The notes under the pieces were generated by a model, which saw only the letters and a program-made list of their open reading frames with translations, made no database searches and had not been told where the DNA came from. Position numbers and translations under genes: made by a program. A stretch of DNA of 64,000 nt from Thinopyrum elongatum (taxonomy: Eukaryota > Streptophyta > Magnoliopsida > Poales > Poaceae), in contig JAAAXO010000131.1 in NCBI GenBank assembly GCA_011799875.1, positions 646,150-710,149 of the forward strand, given 5' to 3'. Below, piece after piece: positions 1 through 10,121 of the stretch. The stretch's first letter is position 1, and each line of letters starts with the position of its first letter.

Positions 1-319
1 GCAACTTCGTGTACTTCGTTTGTGTCCAACGACCAGACCAAGACCGCTTTCGGATCCCCACCTCTATCAATACTTCATCTATATTCGCAATATTCAGATT
101 GCATTATCATATTCTTGCTTGTTCTTCGATTGCGTTCAGGAATAGACCTTCGTGGTCAGGCTGATCGTGCTTTCAGTATCGTCAGTAACCTCGGGAGATT
201 GGTTTAGCGATTGCTAAGGCGCAACGTCGTGCACGTTTGTAGTCGGATCATCAAAGTCGACTCCACCAAATCGATAGCTATCATCTCATCGAAAGATCGG
301 GACACCCCCGCCTCTATCA
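1..319 (+). repeat. 3' portion of the 5' LTR of A1
   Basis: Matches 3226-3544 base for base as far as I can compare by eye and ends CCTCTATCA directly before the PBS. The identity suggests a recent insertion. The upstream U3 part lies outside the window. Confidence 0.9.
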
Positions 320-321
320 AG

Positions 322-330
322 TGGTATCAG
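322..330 (+). other. Primer binding site (initiator Met tRNA type)
   Basis: TGGTATCAG begins two bases after the LTR end. This is the usual Met-tRNA complementary start for plant LTR retrotransposons. The match is only nine bases before it diverges. Confidence 0.75.
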
Positions 331-1724
331 TTTTCAGTTTGCTCGGTGAGAATTTCCAGTTTTCCCTAGATTAGATTTATTTTCTTACCTATTGTCCAAA
401 AAAAAGCCACAAAAAAAAAGTTAGATCTATTCATCCTTTGTCCAAGCCAGTCTGAGCCTTTGCAATTTTCTTTTCATTGCTTGCATAGTTGAATTATCGG
501 TTACATCGTCGTGTCGAGTTGCTGGTCTTAGTGTCTAGTTCGTTTAGAGTTTCGAGTTCTGTTCACATTAGTCACGCCGCCGCTGCATCGTTATTCCTTC
601 CGCTGTCCACCATCCCATCCATCAATTTCCAAATCGTGCTACCCACCATTCATTGTCATGATCATAGTTGAGGTCGTTCACATCTGTGCTTGATCCAATC
701 TACATCTTATCTAGTTTGTTTTGGAAAGAGGGAGAGAGAAAAAAAAAGAGAGAAAAAAAAGTGAAAAAAAAAGTCAGAGAAAAAAAAGAGAGAAAGAAAA
801 AGAAAAAAAGTGTGAGGAAAAAAAGAGAGCAGAAAAAAAACAAAATTCGGATCTATCTAGACTCAATCCCGTAGCTGAATTCGGATTGGAAACTGTTTTG
901 CGCAGTGTTCAGTAAAATAGGCATATCTTTTTCGTACGAAGTCTGTTTTGGCTCCGTGAGTACTCAAATTAAAGCTAGTGACGAGCCGCATCTAAATAGT
1001 TGCAGAAGCTAGTTCAATATTTGACACCTCAAAATCGGCTTCTAACTAGGTCTTTTTGCCCTCCGAAGTTCATGAACACAACTTGTTCCAGTTTTTCAGG
1101 CCAGTTTTAGAATTTTTTGACTCCTCATATCAACTCGGAATTGAGTGATTCTTTTTGCGTTTGAAAGCTTGAGTCAGTGCCTTTCTTGAGAAAAATTATC
1201 ATAAAATTGACACAAACTTTTATAGAGTAAAGTTGGAGAGAGAATTGTTGGTATATGCTACTTGGTAGTTGTTTCTCATCATTATCTTTACTGCCATTGT
1301 GATCTTCACTTATATCTTGCTGTCCAGAGGTACTTCATATCCTTTATTGATGCTAGTTGTGCTACGCCGTGACCTCATTAGTGTTCTAGGCTCGCGTCTC
1401 TAGTCCGGTCTAGCCTAGGACCAGCACAGTACCGTCGTTGAGCGTTTATTCAACATTGCATCTCTGAATTGATTATTGCTAATCTTTTGCTACCATATAT
1501 AGCCAACCCAGCTCCACATATTTCTACACCGTGTATACGTACGTTCACCTAGCAATCGCTTTACTCAATCTTCGGAGTTATTTGACACCGCTGGTTGCCC
1601 GTCACCACCAGCTGCATGGTAAGAACTTGTAAGATATTGATATTTGCTTTACTGTGAGCGCTTTACCACCACATCCTAGTAGTTCATAGGAACATTATTC
1701 TCGATTTTTTTGTTTCTACTAATC
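331..1724 (+). other. Untranslated leader of A1
   Basis: A 1.4 kb leader between PBS and gag, with many stops in all frames. It includes an A/G-rich tract at 723-845. The same leader occurs in reverse complement at 44163-45570 in element A1'. I see no supported gene here. Confidence 0.6.
723..845 (+). repeat. A/G-rich low-complexity tract
   Basis: Almost purely A and G (runs such as GAGAGAAAAAAAA). The apparent Lys/Glu-rich frames across it are composition artefacts. The equivalent T/C tract is at about 45031-45172 in the inverted relative. Confidence 0.85.
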
Positions 1725-2651
1725 ATGGCAGGTTCCGGAGTTGTTAGTTCTTGGGCTTCATCGATCGTGGGAGATTTGCCATCACCTAAGAAAATACAAC
1801 AACCGTCACAAGAGGAGCAACAACATCAGAATGCACATAATCAGGTTAATGTTTCCATGCCACCATTTACTGGTCGTTTTAGGCCTGATTTATATATTGA
1901 ATGGGAGTACGAAATTAATGCTATATTTGCTTCCCATAATTTTGATGAGCGTGGAAAATTTCAAGCCGCGGTTAGTACTTTCAGTAGCTTTGCTTTAGTT
2001 TGGTGGAGTGAATACTGTCGGTTAAACCCTGATTATATACCTACTGCTTGGGATGGTTTAAAACATGTCATGAGAGATAGATTCGTAGATGTTCATTATA
2101 CTCGTGGCATGATTAAAAAACTACAACATTTAAAACAAGGTAGTGACACCGTAACAAAATATTATGATGATTTACAAACTACATTATTGCACTCATTTTT
2201 AGAAGAAAGTGAAGAAGATTTTATGGATAGATTTTGGGGAGGATTAAACTGCGATATTCAAGAGATTCTAATTCATGAAGAGTGTTATCCTATGGACCAT
2301 TTGTTTCGTCTTGCTTGCAAAGCTGAACAGGAAATAAAACGACGTGTTGGCCACAAGGAGAACAAGCGCACGGTGCACATTCCAAGTGTTGATACAGATG
2401 TTTCTTCAACTACTAGGCGTACTATGACAACCACATCCGTTGTTGCGAGGACTACATCATCTCCATCATGTGACACATCACCTCCAAGAGTGCCTACATC
2501 ATCTGAGTTGATCATAAGAGGTAATGACAAAGGTACAGATTTTCAACTTTCACATGAGAATGATGCATGCCTAGTTAACTTGAATACATCATGTGTTGTG
2601 TTACCTATTGATTTGAGCACACCAACTATTCTAATGCAAACTATGCAATAA
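1725..2651 (+). CDS. Gag protein of non-autonomous Gypsy-like element A1
   Basis: Capsid-like protein of a retrotransposon, about 308 residues if the second Met (MAGSGVVSSW) is used. That start is preferred because the pol-bearing relatives begin [10 protein letters not shown] at the same point. A retrotransposon gag domain is recognisable: PPFTGRFRPDLYIEWEYEI, then a WWSEYCRL block, a KYYDDLQT block and RLACKAEQEIKRR. Missing: the CCHC zinc knuckle and every pol domain. The frame ends where sequence matching the interior of the LTR begins (near 2626), so the C-terminus is probably artificial. It is clearly related to gag of A2/A3 but diverged well beyond their differences. Inference: a gag-only, trans-mobilised lineage. 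Confidence is high for gag, lower for the exact start. Confidence 0.75.
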   Translation: MAGSGVVSSWASSIVGDLPSPKKIQQPSQEEQQHQNAHNQVNVSMPPFTGRFRPDLYIEWEYEINAIFASHNFDERGKFQAAVSTFSSFALVWWSEYCRLNPDYIPTAWDGLKHVMRDRFVDVHYTRGMIKKLQHLKQGSDTVTKYYDDLQTTLLHSFLEESEEDFMDRFWGGLNCDIQEILIHEECYPMDHLFRLACKAEQEIKRRVGHKENKRTVHIPSVDTDVSSTTRRTMTTTSVVARTTSSPSCDTSPPRVPTSSELIIRGNDKGTDFQLSHENDACLVNLNTSCVVLPIDLSTPTILMQTMQ

Positions 2652-3544
2652 TTTATTTATGTCATCCAAGACAAAAATACTTCACAAACTTTTGTGCCAT
2701 GTCTAATTGCAGGTGTATGGGACATTTGTACAATCCACATATGAACATAAGGGAAAAAGAGAAGTTTATGTGCTGTTCAAAAAGTCCTTTCACGTCACTT
2801 TTGGGCCAAGAGAAGATAGAGTCCATGTCTCTCACGTTCTGGATTCAGATTCGGACTGCACAGACATACCTGACTCAAAACGCCAAGAACTATTTCATAC
2901 GGACTCCGAATTGGGTGATTCTTTTTTTGTTGGAAAGTAGATTTCGTGCTCTTTCTAACCCAATTGGTTTCACCTTCAAATTCATCCGGAGCATTGAGTT
3001 GTCGTCGAAACAATCTGATGCTGTAGCAGAATCCGAGTCAAACTACAAGTCCAAAGGTGTTGCATCACCTCCACTTGGGCCCATTGGCCTTGTACGACCT
3101 AGGGTTAGTTTTAGGCTGCCTTGGGACGTCCTCCCACCTCCTTGGCCGCCACCCCTTGCTCCTATATAAGTAGATCCATCTAGTAGCTTTTTGCTTGGGA
3201 TTTGTTTAGTTAAAAGTTAGCCATTGCAACTTCGTGTACTTCGTTTGTGTCCAACGACCAGACCAAGACCGCTTTCGGATCCCCACCTCTATCAATACTT
3301 CATCTATATTCGCAATATTCAGATTGCATTATCATATTCTTGCTTGTTCTTCGATTGCGTTCAGGAATAGACCTTCGTGGTCAGGCTGATCGTGCTTTCA
3401 GTATCGTCAGTAACCTCGGGAGATTGGTTTAGCGATTGCTAAGGCGCAACGTCGTGCACGTTTGTAGTCGGATCATCAAAGTCGACTCCACCAAATCGAT
3501 AGCTATCATCTCATCGAAAGATCGGGACACCCCCGCCTCTATCA
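2626..3544 (+). repeat. 3' LTR of A1, lacking its first roughly 85 bp
   Basis: Compared with the complete LTR at 45571-46554 (reverse strand), the first roughly 85 bases including the terminal TGATGAGGAC are absent. The gag frame joins LTR interior at a shared TTCTAATGCAAA. The 3' end CCTCTATCA is intact. Loss of the U3 head at the inner edge is unusual for an element that integrated normally. Confidence 0.75.
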
Positions 3545-3982
3545 GCGCGTCGAGTGGTGGCGGTGGTGAGGCCGGGGGCGGCGTGAAATGACGGCGGCGA
3601 GCTCATCAGCGGACGGCGGCGCTCGGGTGCAGTGGCGAATGGCGATGCAGACGCGCTAGCGAGGAACTAAATGGACAGGAGGACTCTACTTGCGCGTGTG
3701 AGCTCGATGGGCGTAAGCCCGTGACCAAATGGTCACCGGAGTGGCACCGGCGATGAGCTAAAGCGGCGCCGGAGTTCGGGCCTTCTCGGAATCGCGGCTA
3801 CGCGGCGCTCTCGCGCGTTCTAACTAGCTAGGGGGCAGCTGTGGCTCACCAGGAGCGCGTTGGCGCCACTGGTTCGAGCTGCAGAAGCTCGGGAGCGCGG
3901 CGGTGACGGATCCGGCGGCGGTCAGAGCACGGCCGCTTCGGCAGCTAGCTGCGTCGAGCGAGGAGCCTAACGGAAAGGAGCA
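3545..3982 (-). mobile_element. B2 LTR fragment, part 1 of 3
   Basis: GC-rich sequence with no credible gene. It continues, after removal of insertions A3 and A2, into 36044-36111 and then 43251-44162. The combined sequence resembles the GC-rich half of the family B LTR (compare 36044-36111 with about 9080-9160). The left edge is cut by A1, so the real B2 end is outside the window. Confidence 0.65.
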
Positions 3983-4904
3983 TGATAGAGGCGAGGGTGT
4001 CCCGATCTTTCGATGAGATGATATCTATCGTTTTTGGTGGAGTAGACTTTGACGATCCGACTACGAACGTGCGAGGACGTCGCGCCTTAGCAATCACTAA
4101 ACCAACTCCGAGAGGTTATTGACCACGCCGGAGCACAATCAACCTGACCGCGAGGGTCGATCTCCTGCAAGCAAACGAAGAACAAGCAAGAAACTAAGAT
4201 TTGCAATCTGGATATTGCGAATATAAGATGAAAGCTTTATTGATCGAGGTGGGGTTCTGTGACGTCTTGGTCTGGTTGTTGAACACAAACGAAGTACGCG
4301 AAGTTGCAGCTATGGCAAACTTTTAATCTAAACAAAACCCAAAGTCTAAACAGTGCCCTAAGGGCTGTATATATGGAGGAAGAGGGGCGAATTTCGTGGC
4401 CCTTGAAGGAGGGGTCCGAAACCAACCCTATCTCTTGTTTCCCCACACATACGGACTCTAAAAAGAGCCTATACTCAAGTATTTCGAAATTACATGGGCC
4501 TGGCCCAATAATAAGATGACGCAGCACCTATAATAGCCTCTGGACGAAATTTATGAAGTGGCATCTTGTATATTTCGTCCAAGGCTTCCTGCACTCATTA
4601 TGGTGGCTTCAAAGTCCTGAAATCATCACTTGTAACTCCGTTCTTGTTCCCCTTGTGCATGCCATCATCTCCATGCTTGAACTTGCTCCAAGGTTCCTCT
4701 TTCTTGTCCAAGCTAGGCCCTTCATTTGTAAGCAAAACAAATGTATCCAATTTAGGCAGCATCATATTCTCATGAACATTAGAATCATTACCAAGAAACG
4801 AAAGTACCTGATATTTTAATTGGCGTGCGCGAGCTCTAGTTATTGGTCCAGTATGTATAGAAGCAGGGGTTGTTGGTGTAACAATGGTATTGATGTCCTC
4901 ATCA
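3983..4904 (-). repeat. 3' LTR of A3
   Basis: 922 bp. The reverse complement begins TGATGAGGACATC and ends CTCTATCA, and it is preceded by the purine tract at 4905-4917. The pol frame continues 307 bp into it, to 4598. Confidence 0.9.
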
Positions 4905-5845
4905 TCCTCCCCTTCTTGAAATGAAGTCGTCCTCGACGGAAGCTCATCTTCCTCACCCAAATAAGGCTTCAGATCTGCAATGTTAAAAGTGGGACTAACC
5001 CCAAAATCTGCAGGCAGCTCAAGTTTATATGCATTATCATTTATTTTCTCTAACACCTTAAAAGGACCATCAGCACGTGGCATTAGCTTCGATTTGCGCA
5101 AATCAGGAAATCTATCCTTACGCAAATGTAACCAAACAAGATCTCCAGGTGCAAACACAACATGTTTTCTACCCTTATCTCCAGCAAGTTTATATTTAGC
5201 ATTCATACGCTCAATGTTCTCCTTAGTTAACTCATGCATTTTTAAGATCAATTCAGCACATTGTTTAGCATCAAAATTAACCTTCTCCGAAGATGGAAGA
5301 GGCAACAAATCAATTGGTGCACGAGGAAGGAAACCATACACAATTTCAAAAGGACACATCTTAGTAGTAGAATGCAATGAACGATTATAGGCAAATTCAA
5401 TATGAGGCAAGCATTCTTCCCACATTTTCTTGTTATTCTTCAAAACAGCCCTAAGCATAGTAGACAATGTTCTATTGACTACTTTAGTTTGTCCATCAGT
5501 TTGGGGGTGACATGTAGTACTAAAAAGCAGTTTAGTCCCCAACTTAGCCCATAAACATCTCCAAAAGTGGCTAAGAAATTTAGTATCACGATCTGAAACA
5601 ATAGTATTTGGCACACCATGCAAGCGTATAATTTCACGAAAGAACAAATCAGCAACATTAACAGCATCATCGCTTTTATGACATGGTATAAAGTGTGCCA
5701 TTTTCGAGAACCTATCCACGACAACAAATATGCTATCCCTCCCCTTCTTTGTTCGAGGTAAACCTAAAACAAAGTCCATAGATATATCCTCCCAAGGAAC
5801 ACTAGGTACAGGCAAAGGCATATATAAACCATGAGGATTGAGTCG
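4598..5845 (-). pseudogene. Integrase C-terminal two-thirds of A3, cut by the B insertion
   Basis: This is the catalytic core and C-terminal region of a Gypsy integrase, which would join element cDNA to host DNA. Visible motifs: the first catalytic Asp region in [18 protein letters not shown], the second in [13 protein letters not shown], and the third block [15 protein letters not shown]. In that block A2 has GQTE; here the codon at 5483-5485 gives Lys, so the catalytic Glu of the DD35E triad is lost (a C-to-T change at 5485 on the plus strand). The tail [20 protein letters not shown] runs through the PPT and about 102 codons into the LTR, ending LKPP. The N-terminal zinc-binding part is missing: the B array interrupts at 5845, and across it only about 20 bp of integrase remains (30249-30268). 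Confidence 0.85.
4905..4917 (-). other. Polypurine tract of A3
   Basis: On the minus strand AAGAAGGGGAGGA lies directly before the LTR terminus. It is also translated as part of the integrase tail. The same tract is at 37034-37046 in A2. Confidence 0.8.
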
Positions 5846-7335
5846 TGTGACGACCCCGGCTTAATCGTGCACTAATCATACACGCAAATGCGCACGATCA
5901 AGCCTAAGGACTCACTTGAAGATATCACAACACAACTCTAAAACATAAAATAAAGTCATACAAGCTTAATATTACAAGCCAGGGCCTCGAGGGCTCGAAT
6001 ACAAGCTCGATGGCATACAAGCGTCAGCGGAAGCATTAGATATCTGAGTACAGATATATTACAGAGAGAGAGATAAGCCTTCACAGAGGCGGGGTAAAAA
6101 TAAAAACTACGATCGAAAGGCGTAGGCCTCCTGCCCTGGACCCTCCGATCCTACTCCTGGTCGTCGAACGGCTCCTCGTAGTAGTAGTACTCGCCAGGCG
6201 GATAGTAGTACTGGTCGTCGGCTGGGGCTTCTGGCTCAGGGGCTCCGTCGTCTGGTGGCATCAAATGAAAAATGGGGGAAAAAGAAAATAAAGCAAACGT
6301 GAGTACTCATCCGAAGTACTCAGCAAGCAAGGATCTACACTACATATGCATCATTGTCAAAGGAATGGTTGTATATGTGGACTGGGCTGCAGAAATGTCA
6401 GAGTAGAGGGGGGAAAAGCCTAGTCCTATCGAAGACTAGCATCTTCAACAATCTTCGACAGTCTTGCAGCATCAGGAGAGAGAGCAGATGAACATAATGT
6501 AAAGTAGTAGTAGTAATATCATCAACCTCGACCTGAGATCCTTTCTCGACTCCCTGCGAGAAAGCAATCCCAGAGCCGTACTATCCAATTCTCATCACAT
6601 GTTCTAGTTGTACCGATCGGGATACAACTCCGAGTATCCGTTACCGTAGGACAGGCTATCGATAGAAGTTTCTTCCCTGCAGGGGTGCACCAACTTACCC
6701 ACCACGCTCGCTTAACTCCGGCCGGACACACTTTTCTGGGTCATGCCCGGCCTCGGCTAAGCAACACGCCGCAACCCGACCAAATACCTAACAGAGAGGT
6801 CAGCACGCCGGACTAACCTATGCCCCCAGGGGTCTTGGGCCATCGCCCCGGGAACTCCTGCACGTTACGTGCACCGCCGGTGAGCAGACCTAGCAACCCC
6901 TTATACAAGCGCGGTTGCGTTTCCAGTCCAACCCAGCGTGTGCCGCATCAGTCGCTGACGTCCATTAAGCTCCGGCTGAAGTATACGACGCAGAACGCCC
7001 ATACTATGCCCACGTGATGGTTAGTGCTATCGGGCCAGAGGCCCCTCGGATCAAATATCCAAACCGTAGTGGATTAGGAGCACGCGGAAACGAGCAGAGA
7101 CTCACGATCGATGTGACCCCGTCGCCCCGTCTCGAGGACTTGTGGCAAGGGCTAAGAATGCCCGGCCACGCCTCGTAGTTATCTCGCGGGCACCCTCCAG
7201 GTCAACCCGACTCCACATCACTTCGCAATAAGCTCGCGCGGGTACCCCTCAGGGCCGACCCGTCTTTAGTATCGTGGTTCATAGTCAAGTCATAATATCC
7301 AAGGTAACTGTGTGTTTGACACCGAAGGGAACCAT

Positions 7336-7538
7336 GAGGAATCACCCTCGATGGAGTTCCCGCTCGATGTTATCATCAAGGTGAACGAAGGAGGAATCAC
7401 CCTCGAGGTCCACACTTGAGAGGTTGCGCGACGATGTCGTTATCGGGGGTGGTGTAGGAGGAATCACCCTCGCTTACCACGACCGAGTAACTAACCTACA
7501 AGGTTAACATCAGAAGTGCTAACGAGGTATCACCCTCG
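7336..7538. repeat. Spaced short direct repeats GAGGAATCACCCTCG in the B LTR
   Basis: Copies at about 7336-7350, 7391-7405, 7458-7472 and 7524-7538 (the last reads GAGGTATCACCCTCG), spaced 55-67 bp. They recur at the same places in LTR 2 (about 17424-17627) and LTR 3 (about 27496-27698). Function unknown; they could be transcription-factor sites or relics of an older minisatellite. Confidence 0.7.
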
Positions 7539-8386
7539 GCACTCGACGGTAACCCAGCAGTGTCGGCAACTAAGGGGTAGTGATGTGCGGTGCCAGGGTC
7601 TGGTCCTCAATCCCGATGATCGGGTCTTCTGATATCCAGCAGGGCAGTCGGGATCAAGTGGAGGTCTCTGTCATGTCTCTACCCAGCCTATAATAATCAG
7701 TCTAGGATAACCAGTAAGGTAACAAAGCAGGGTACAATAATCAGGCTATGCAGCAGATATAGGAAAACAGTAGCAGTAGCAGTTCTAATGCAAGCATAAG
7801 AGAGAAGGGAATAGGCGATATAGGCATGCTCAAAATGGGGGTGCTTGCCTGTTTGCTCGGGGGCAAGGGCAAGGTCTTCAGTAGTATCGTCGGGGACGTA
7901 GTCGTACTCCTGTGCGGCGTCTCGCTCGGGAGCTACGTCAACGTCGGGGTCTACCGAGAGAGAAGAGGGGGAAAAAACAGGTAAACATAATGCAAACAGA
8001 TGCAATACGGTGCGTGTGATGCTATGATGCAGTGCAGGGTTGCCTAATTATGCATCTAAGTCATTTTAGTTATTTTTAGAATTATTCTGGGATTTAATAT
8101 CCGACGTGTGTGCACTATTCATCTGTCGGATTTGGGTCCGGAGTTACGAGTTCTTCTACGTAGGAGGTTCCGATGGAGAAACAGACGGCACGATCAGACT
8201 CGTCTCGTCGTTCTGAGCAACTTTCATGTTTTAACTTTTTCGATCCGAGCTACGGTTTAAAAGTTATTAATTTTTAAAGATTATTTGAATTTCTGGAATT
8301 ATTTTATTTATCAGAAAATGAATTATGACGTCAGCATGACGCGCTGCTGACGTCAGCAAGTCAACAGGACGGTTGACCAGTCAAAC

Positions 8387-8420
8387 CTGACATGTGGGTC
8401 CAGTGGGACCCACATGTCAG
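8387..8420. repeat. Perfect inverted repeat in the B LTR
   Basis: A 15 bp arm CTGACATGTGGGTCC (8387-8401) is mirrored at 8406-8420 with a 4 bp spacer. A second inverted pair around TGACGTCAGC lies about 50 bp away (about 8329-8357). Both are present in all three LTRs. Confidence 0.8.
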
Positions 8421-9577
8421 CCTCTGTTTCTTTATCCAGCGAATTAGCTTAATTACCAGGATTAATTAGGGGGGTGGACCCCACATGTCAGTGAGACATT
8501 AGGTTAATTAGTTTATTTTTATTTCTAATTTGTTTTAACTAATTAAACAGGAAGGTGGGGCCCGCCTGTCAGCGGCTGGGCCGGTCCAGTCAGCAGGGCT
8601 GACCGGTCAACTGGCCGGCCGGGCCCCTGGGGCCCACGGGTCAGTGACCCAGGGCGACCCACGTGGCGGCCACGTCGGCGGCCGGCACCGGAACTGCTCC
8701 GGCGACCAAGGCAGCGGCGGCGCGTCGCCGGAGCTCGCCGGAATCACGCTAGGAGACACCGTTTCGCGCGCGGTCTGATGCATTCGAAAGCTAGAAAAGC
8801 GCCGCGTCGACTGGTGGCCTTGGACCGACCGGAGGTGTGTTAGTTCGACGGCGGCGAGCGGCGAAACGGACGCCGGAGCTCGGGCTTCGTCGGGTTCGAC
8901 GCTATGCGGCACAGGGAGAGGTGCTAGAGGCTTTGCTGGACTCGCACGAGCTCCAGGAGCTCGAAGCTGGGCTCAGTTGCGCATGACGGCGGCGTTTGGC
9001 CACGGCAGCGAGCTCGTCGGCGGCAGCGGGTTCGGGCTCAGGCGAAGCTACGGCTAGCGAGCGCGCGGGAGCGACTAGAGAGATGGGGAGGAAAGGGGAG
9101 CTTACAGCGAAGGCACACGGTGGCCCGGTGTAAGCTTAGTAGCGCAGAGGCGTCGTCGGGGACGAGAAGATCGCCGGAGATCCGAGGAGGAAGACGAGGA
9201 CGGTGTGCTCGGTGTAGAAGGTCCCGGCTCCAACTAGTGACGTCTGGAGACGCAGCGGACGACGGCGATCCTCTACGACGTGGCGGCGAGGCGTGCGGTG
9301 GTCGATGGCCACGGCTACCGCAAGCCCACGGCAGCGGTGGTGTTCGGGCGCGGCGGATCTGGAGGAAGGGTGGAGGCGCGGAGCGGCGAGGGAGAGGAAT
9401 GGGGAACGACTAGGGTTCGGGTGAGGCCGCGGGGCCTCTTATTCCCCTACGCGGCGGCAGCGGCGCCGGAGGATGGTCGACACGCGCCGCGCTCGTCGGC
9501 GTGTCGGCGCGCGCGTTTGACAGCGCGGCGAGGAGGACGATGGGGAGATGGGCTGGGCCGGTTGGACCTCAAATCGG

Positions 9578-9610
9578 GGCACTGTGCACTAAGGCCCAGT
9601 GCACAGTGTC
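9578..9610. repeat. Hairpin conserved between B and B2 LTRs
   Basis: GGCACTGTGCACT (9578-9590) pairs with 9598-9610 across a 7 bp loop, with one mismatch (or G:U in RNA). It recurs at 19665-19697 and 29738-29770. In the diverged B2 LTR it sits at 43659-43691 with a perfect 13 bp stem. Confidence 0.8.
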
Positions 9611-10121
9611 CCTTTTAATTATTTCTCTGATTCTGTTTTCTTTTTCTTTTATTTTCTTTTGTTCTGAAATGTTTGTGATAGTTGTGTACTTTTGAAAAAT
9701 ATGGAAGTTGGCCCTAATATTGTAGTGCAATATTAGCTCCCACCAAAAAGTGGTTTGAACATATTTGAATTCCATTTGAATTTAATATCAATTTAATAGA
9801 TTCAAATTATCTGTTTTGGTGCTGTTTCCTGTTGTTTCACTCACTTAGCTAACTCCAAAAATAATGATTATGATTTTGTCATTGCTACTGGATTGTTTGC
9901 CAATTAATGGACAATTTTCCAGCAGGATTTGATCCACTTCAAATTGCACTTTTGAATTTAAGTTGATTTTCAGATTTGAATTTGAGTTGAATAATTAATC
10001 CCAGGGTGACAAGGCACTGCAAATGACGATGACATGGCACTATTAGCAGCTGATCACTGTGGTCATTAAAAGGGGGTGTTACAAATTCTCCTCCTCTAAA
10101 AGAAATTCTCGTCCCGAGAAT

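Larger units (their letters stand above)
1..3544 (+). mobile_element. Gag-only Ty3/Gypsy-like LTR retrotransposon A1 (5' end outside window)
   Basis: Bases 1-319 recur at 3226-3544 and look identical by eye, so they are the 3' part of the 5' LTR and the matching part of the 3' LTR. Directly after the first LTR is TGGTATCAG (322-330), the start of an initiator-Met tRNA primer binding site. Between the LTRs there is a long leader and one gag-like frame (1725-2651). I see no protease, reverse transcriptase, RNase H or integrase. Known: such elements depend on proteins from autonomous relatives. Inference: A1 is a non-autonomous partner of the pol-bearing family A elements nearby, which share its R/U5 and PBS. 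It sits inside a B2 LTR; its right flank is GCGCG at 3545, and the matching target duplication would lie outside the window. Confidence 0.85.
5846..10083 (-). repeat. B array LTR 1 (3'-most in element orientation)
   Basis: 4238 bp. On the minus strand it begins TGTAACACCC and ends GTCGTCACA. It has an AT-rich head (about 9600-10083), a very GC-rich middle (about 8560-9600) and a region with four GAGGAATCACCCTCG-type motifs (7336-7538). Several inverted repeats are visible, including one at 8387-8420 and the hairpin at 9578-9610. The short frames inside are repeated in all three LTRs and show no recognisable protein. Confidence 0.92.

Noticed and set aside
668..915. Lys/Glu-rich frames over the A/G tract
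   Set aside because: Low-complexity purine run inside a retrotransposon leader.
4237..4527. The 96-codon frame found in nearly every family A LTR (also 32245, 35376, 36366, 42583, 54483, 55425, 56684)
   Set aside because: Repeated only because the LTR is repeated; it spans TATA and poly(A) regions and lacks any known domain. Not called a gene, in contrast to the U3 frame continuous with integrase.
8607..9695. Several 60-110 codon frames in the GC-rich part of the B LTR, repeated near 18694-19782 and 28767-29855
   Set aside because: They recur only because the LTR is present three times; composition is extremely GC-rich, frames overlap on both strands, and no domain is recognisable.
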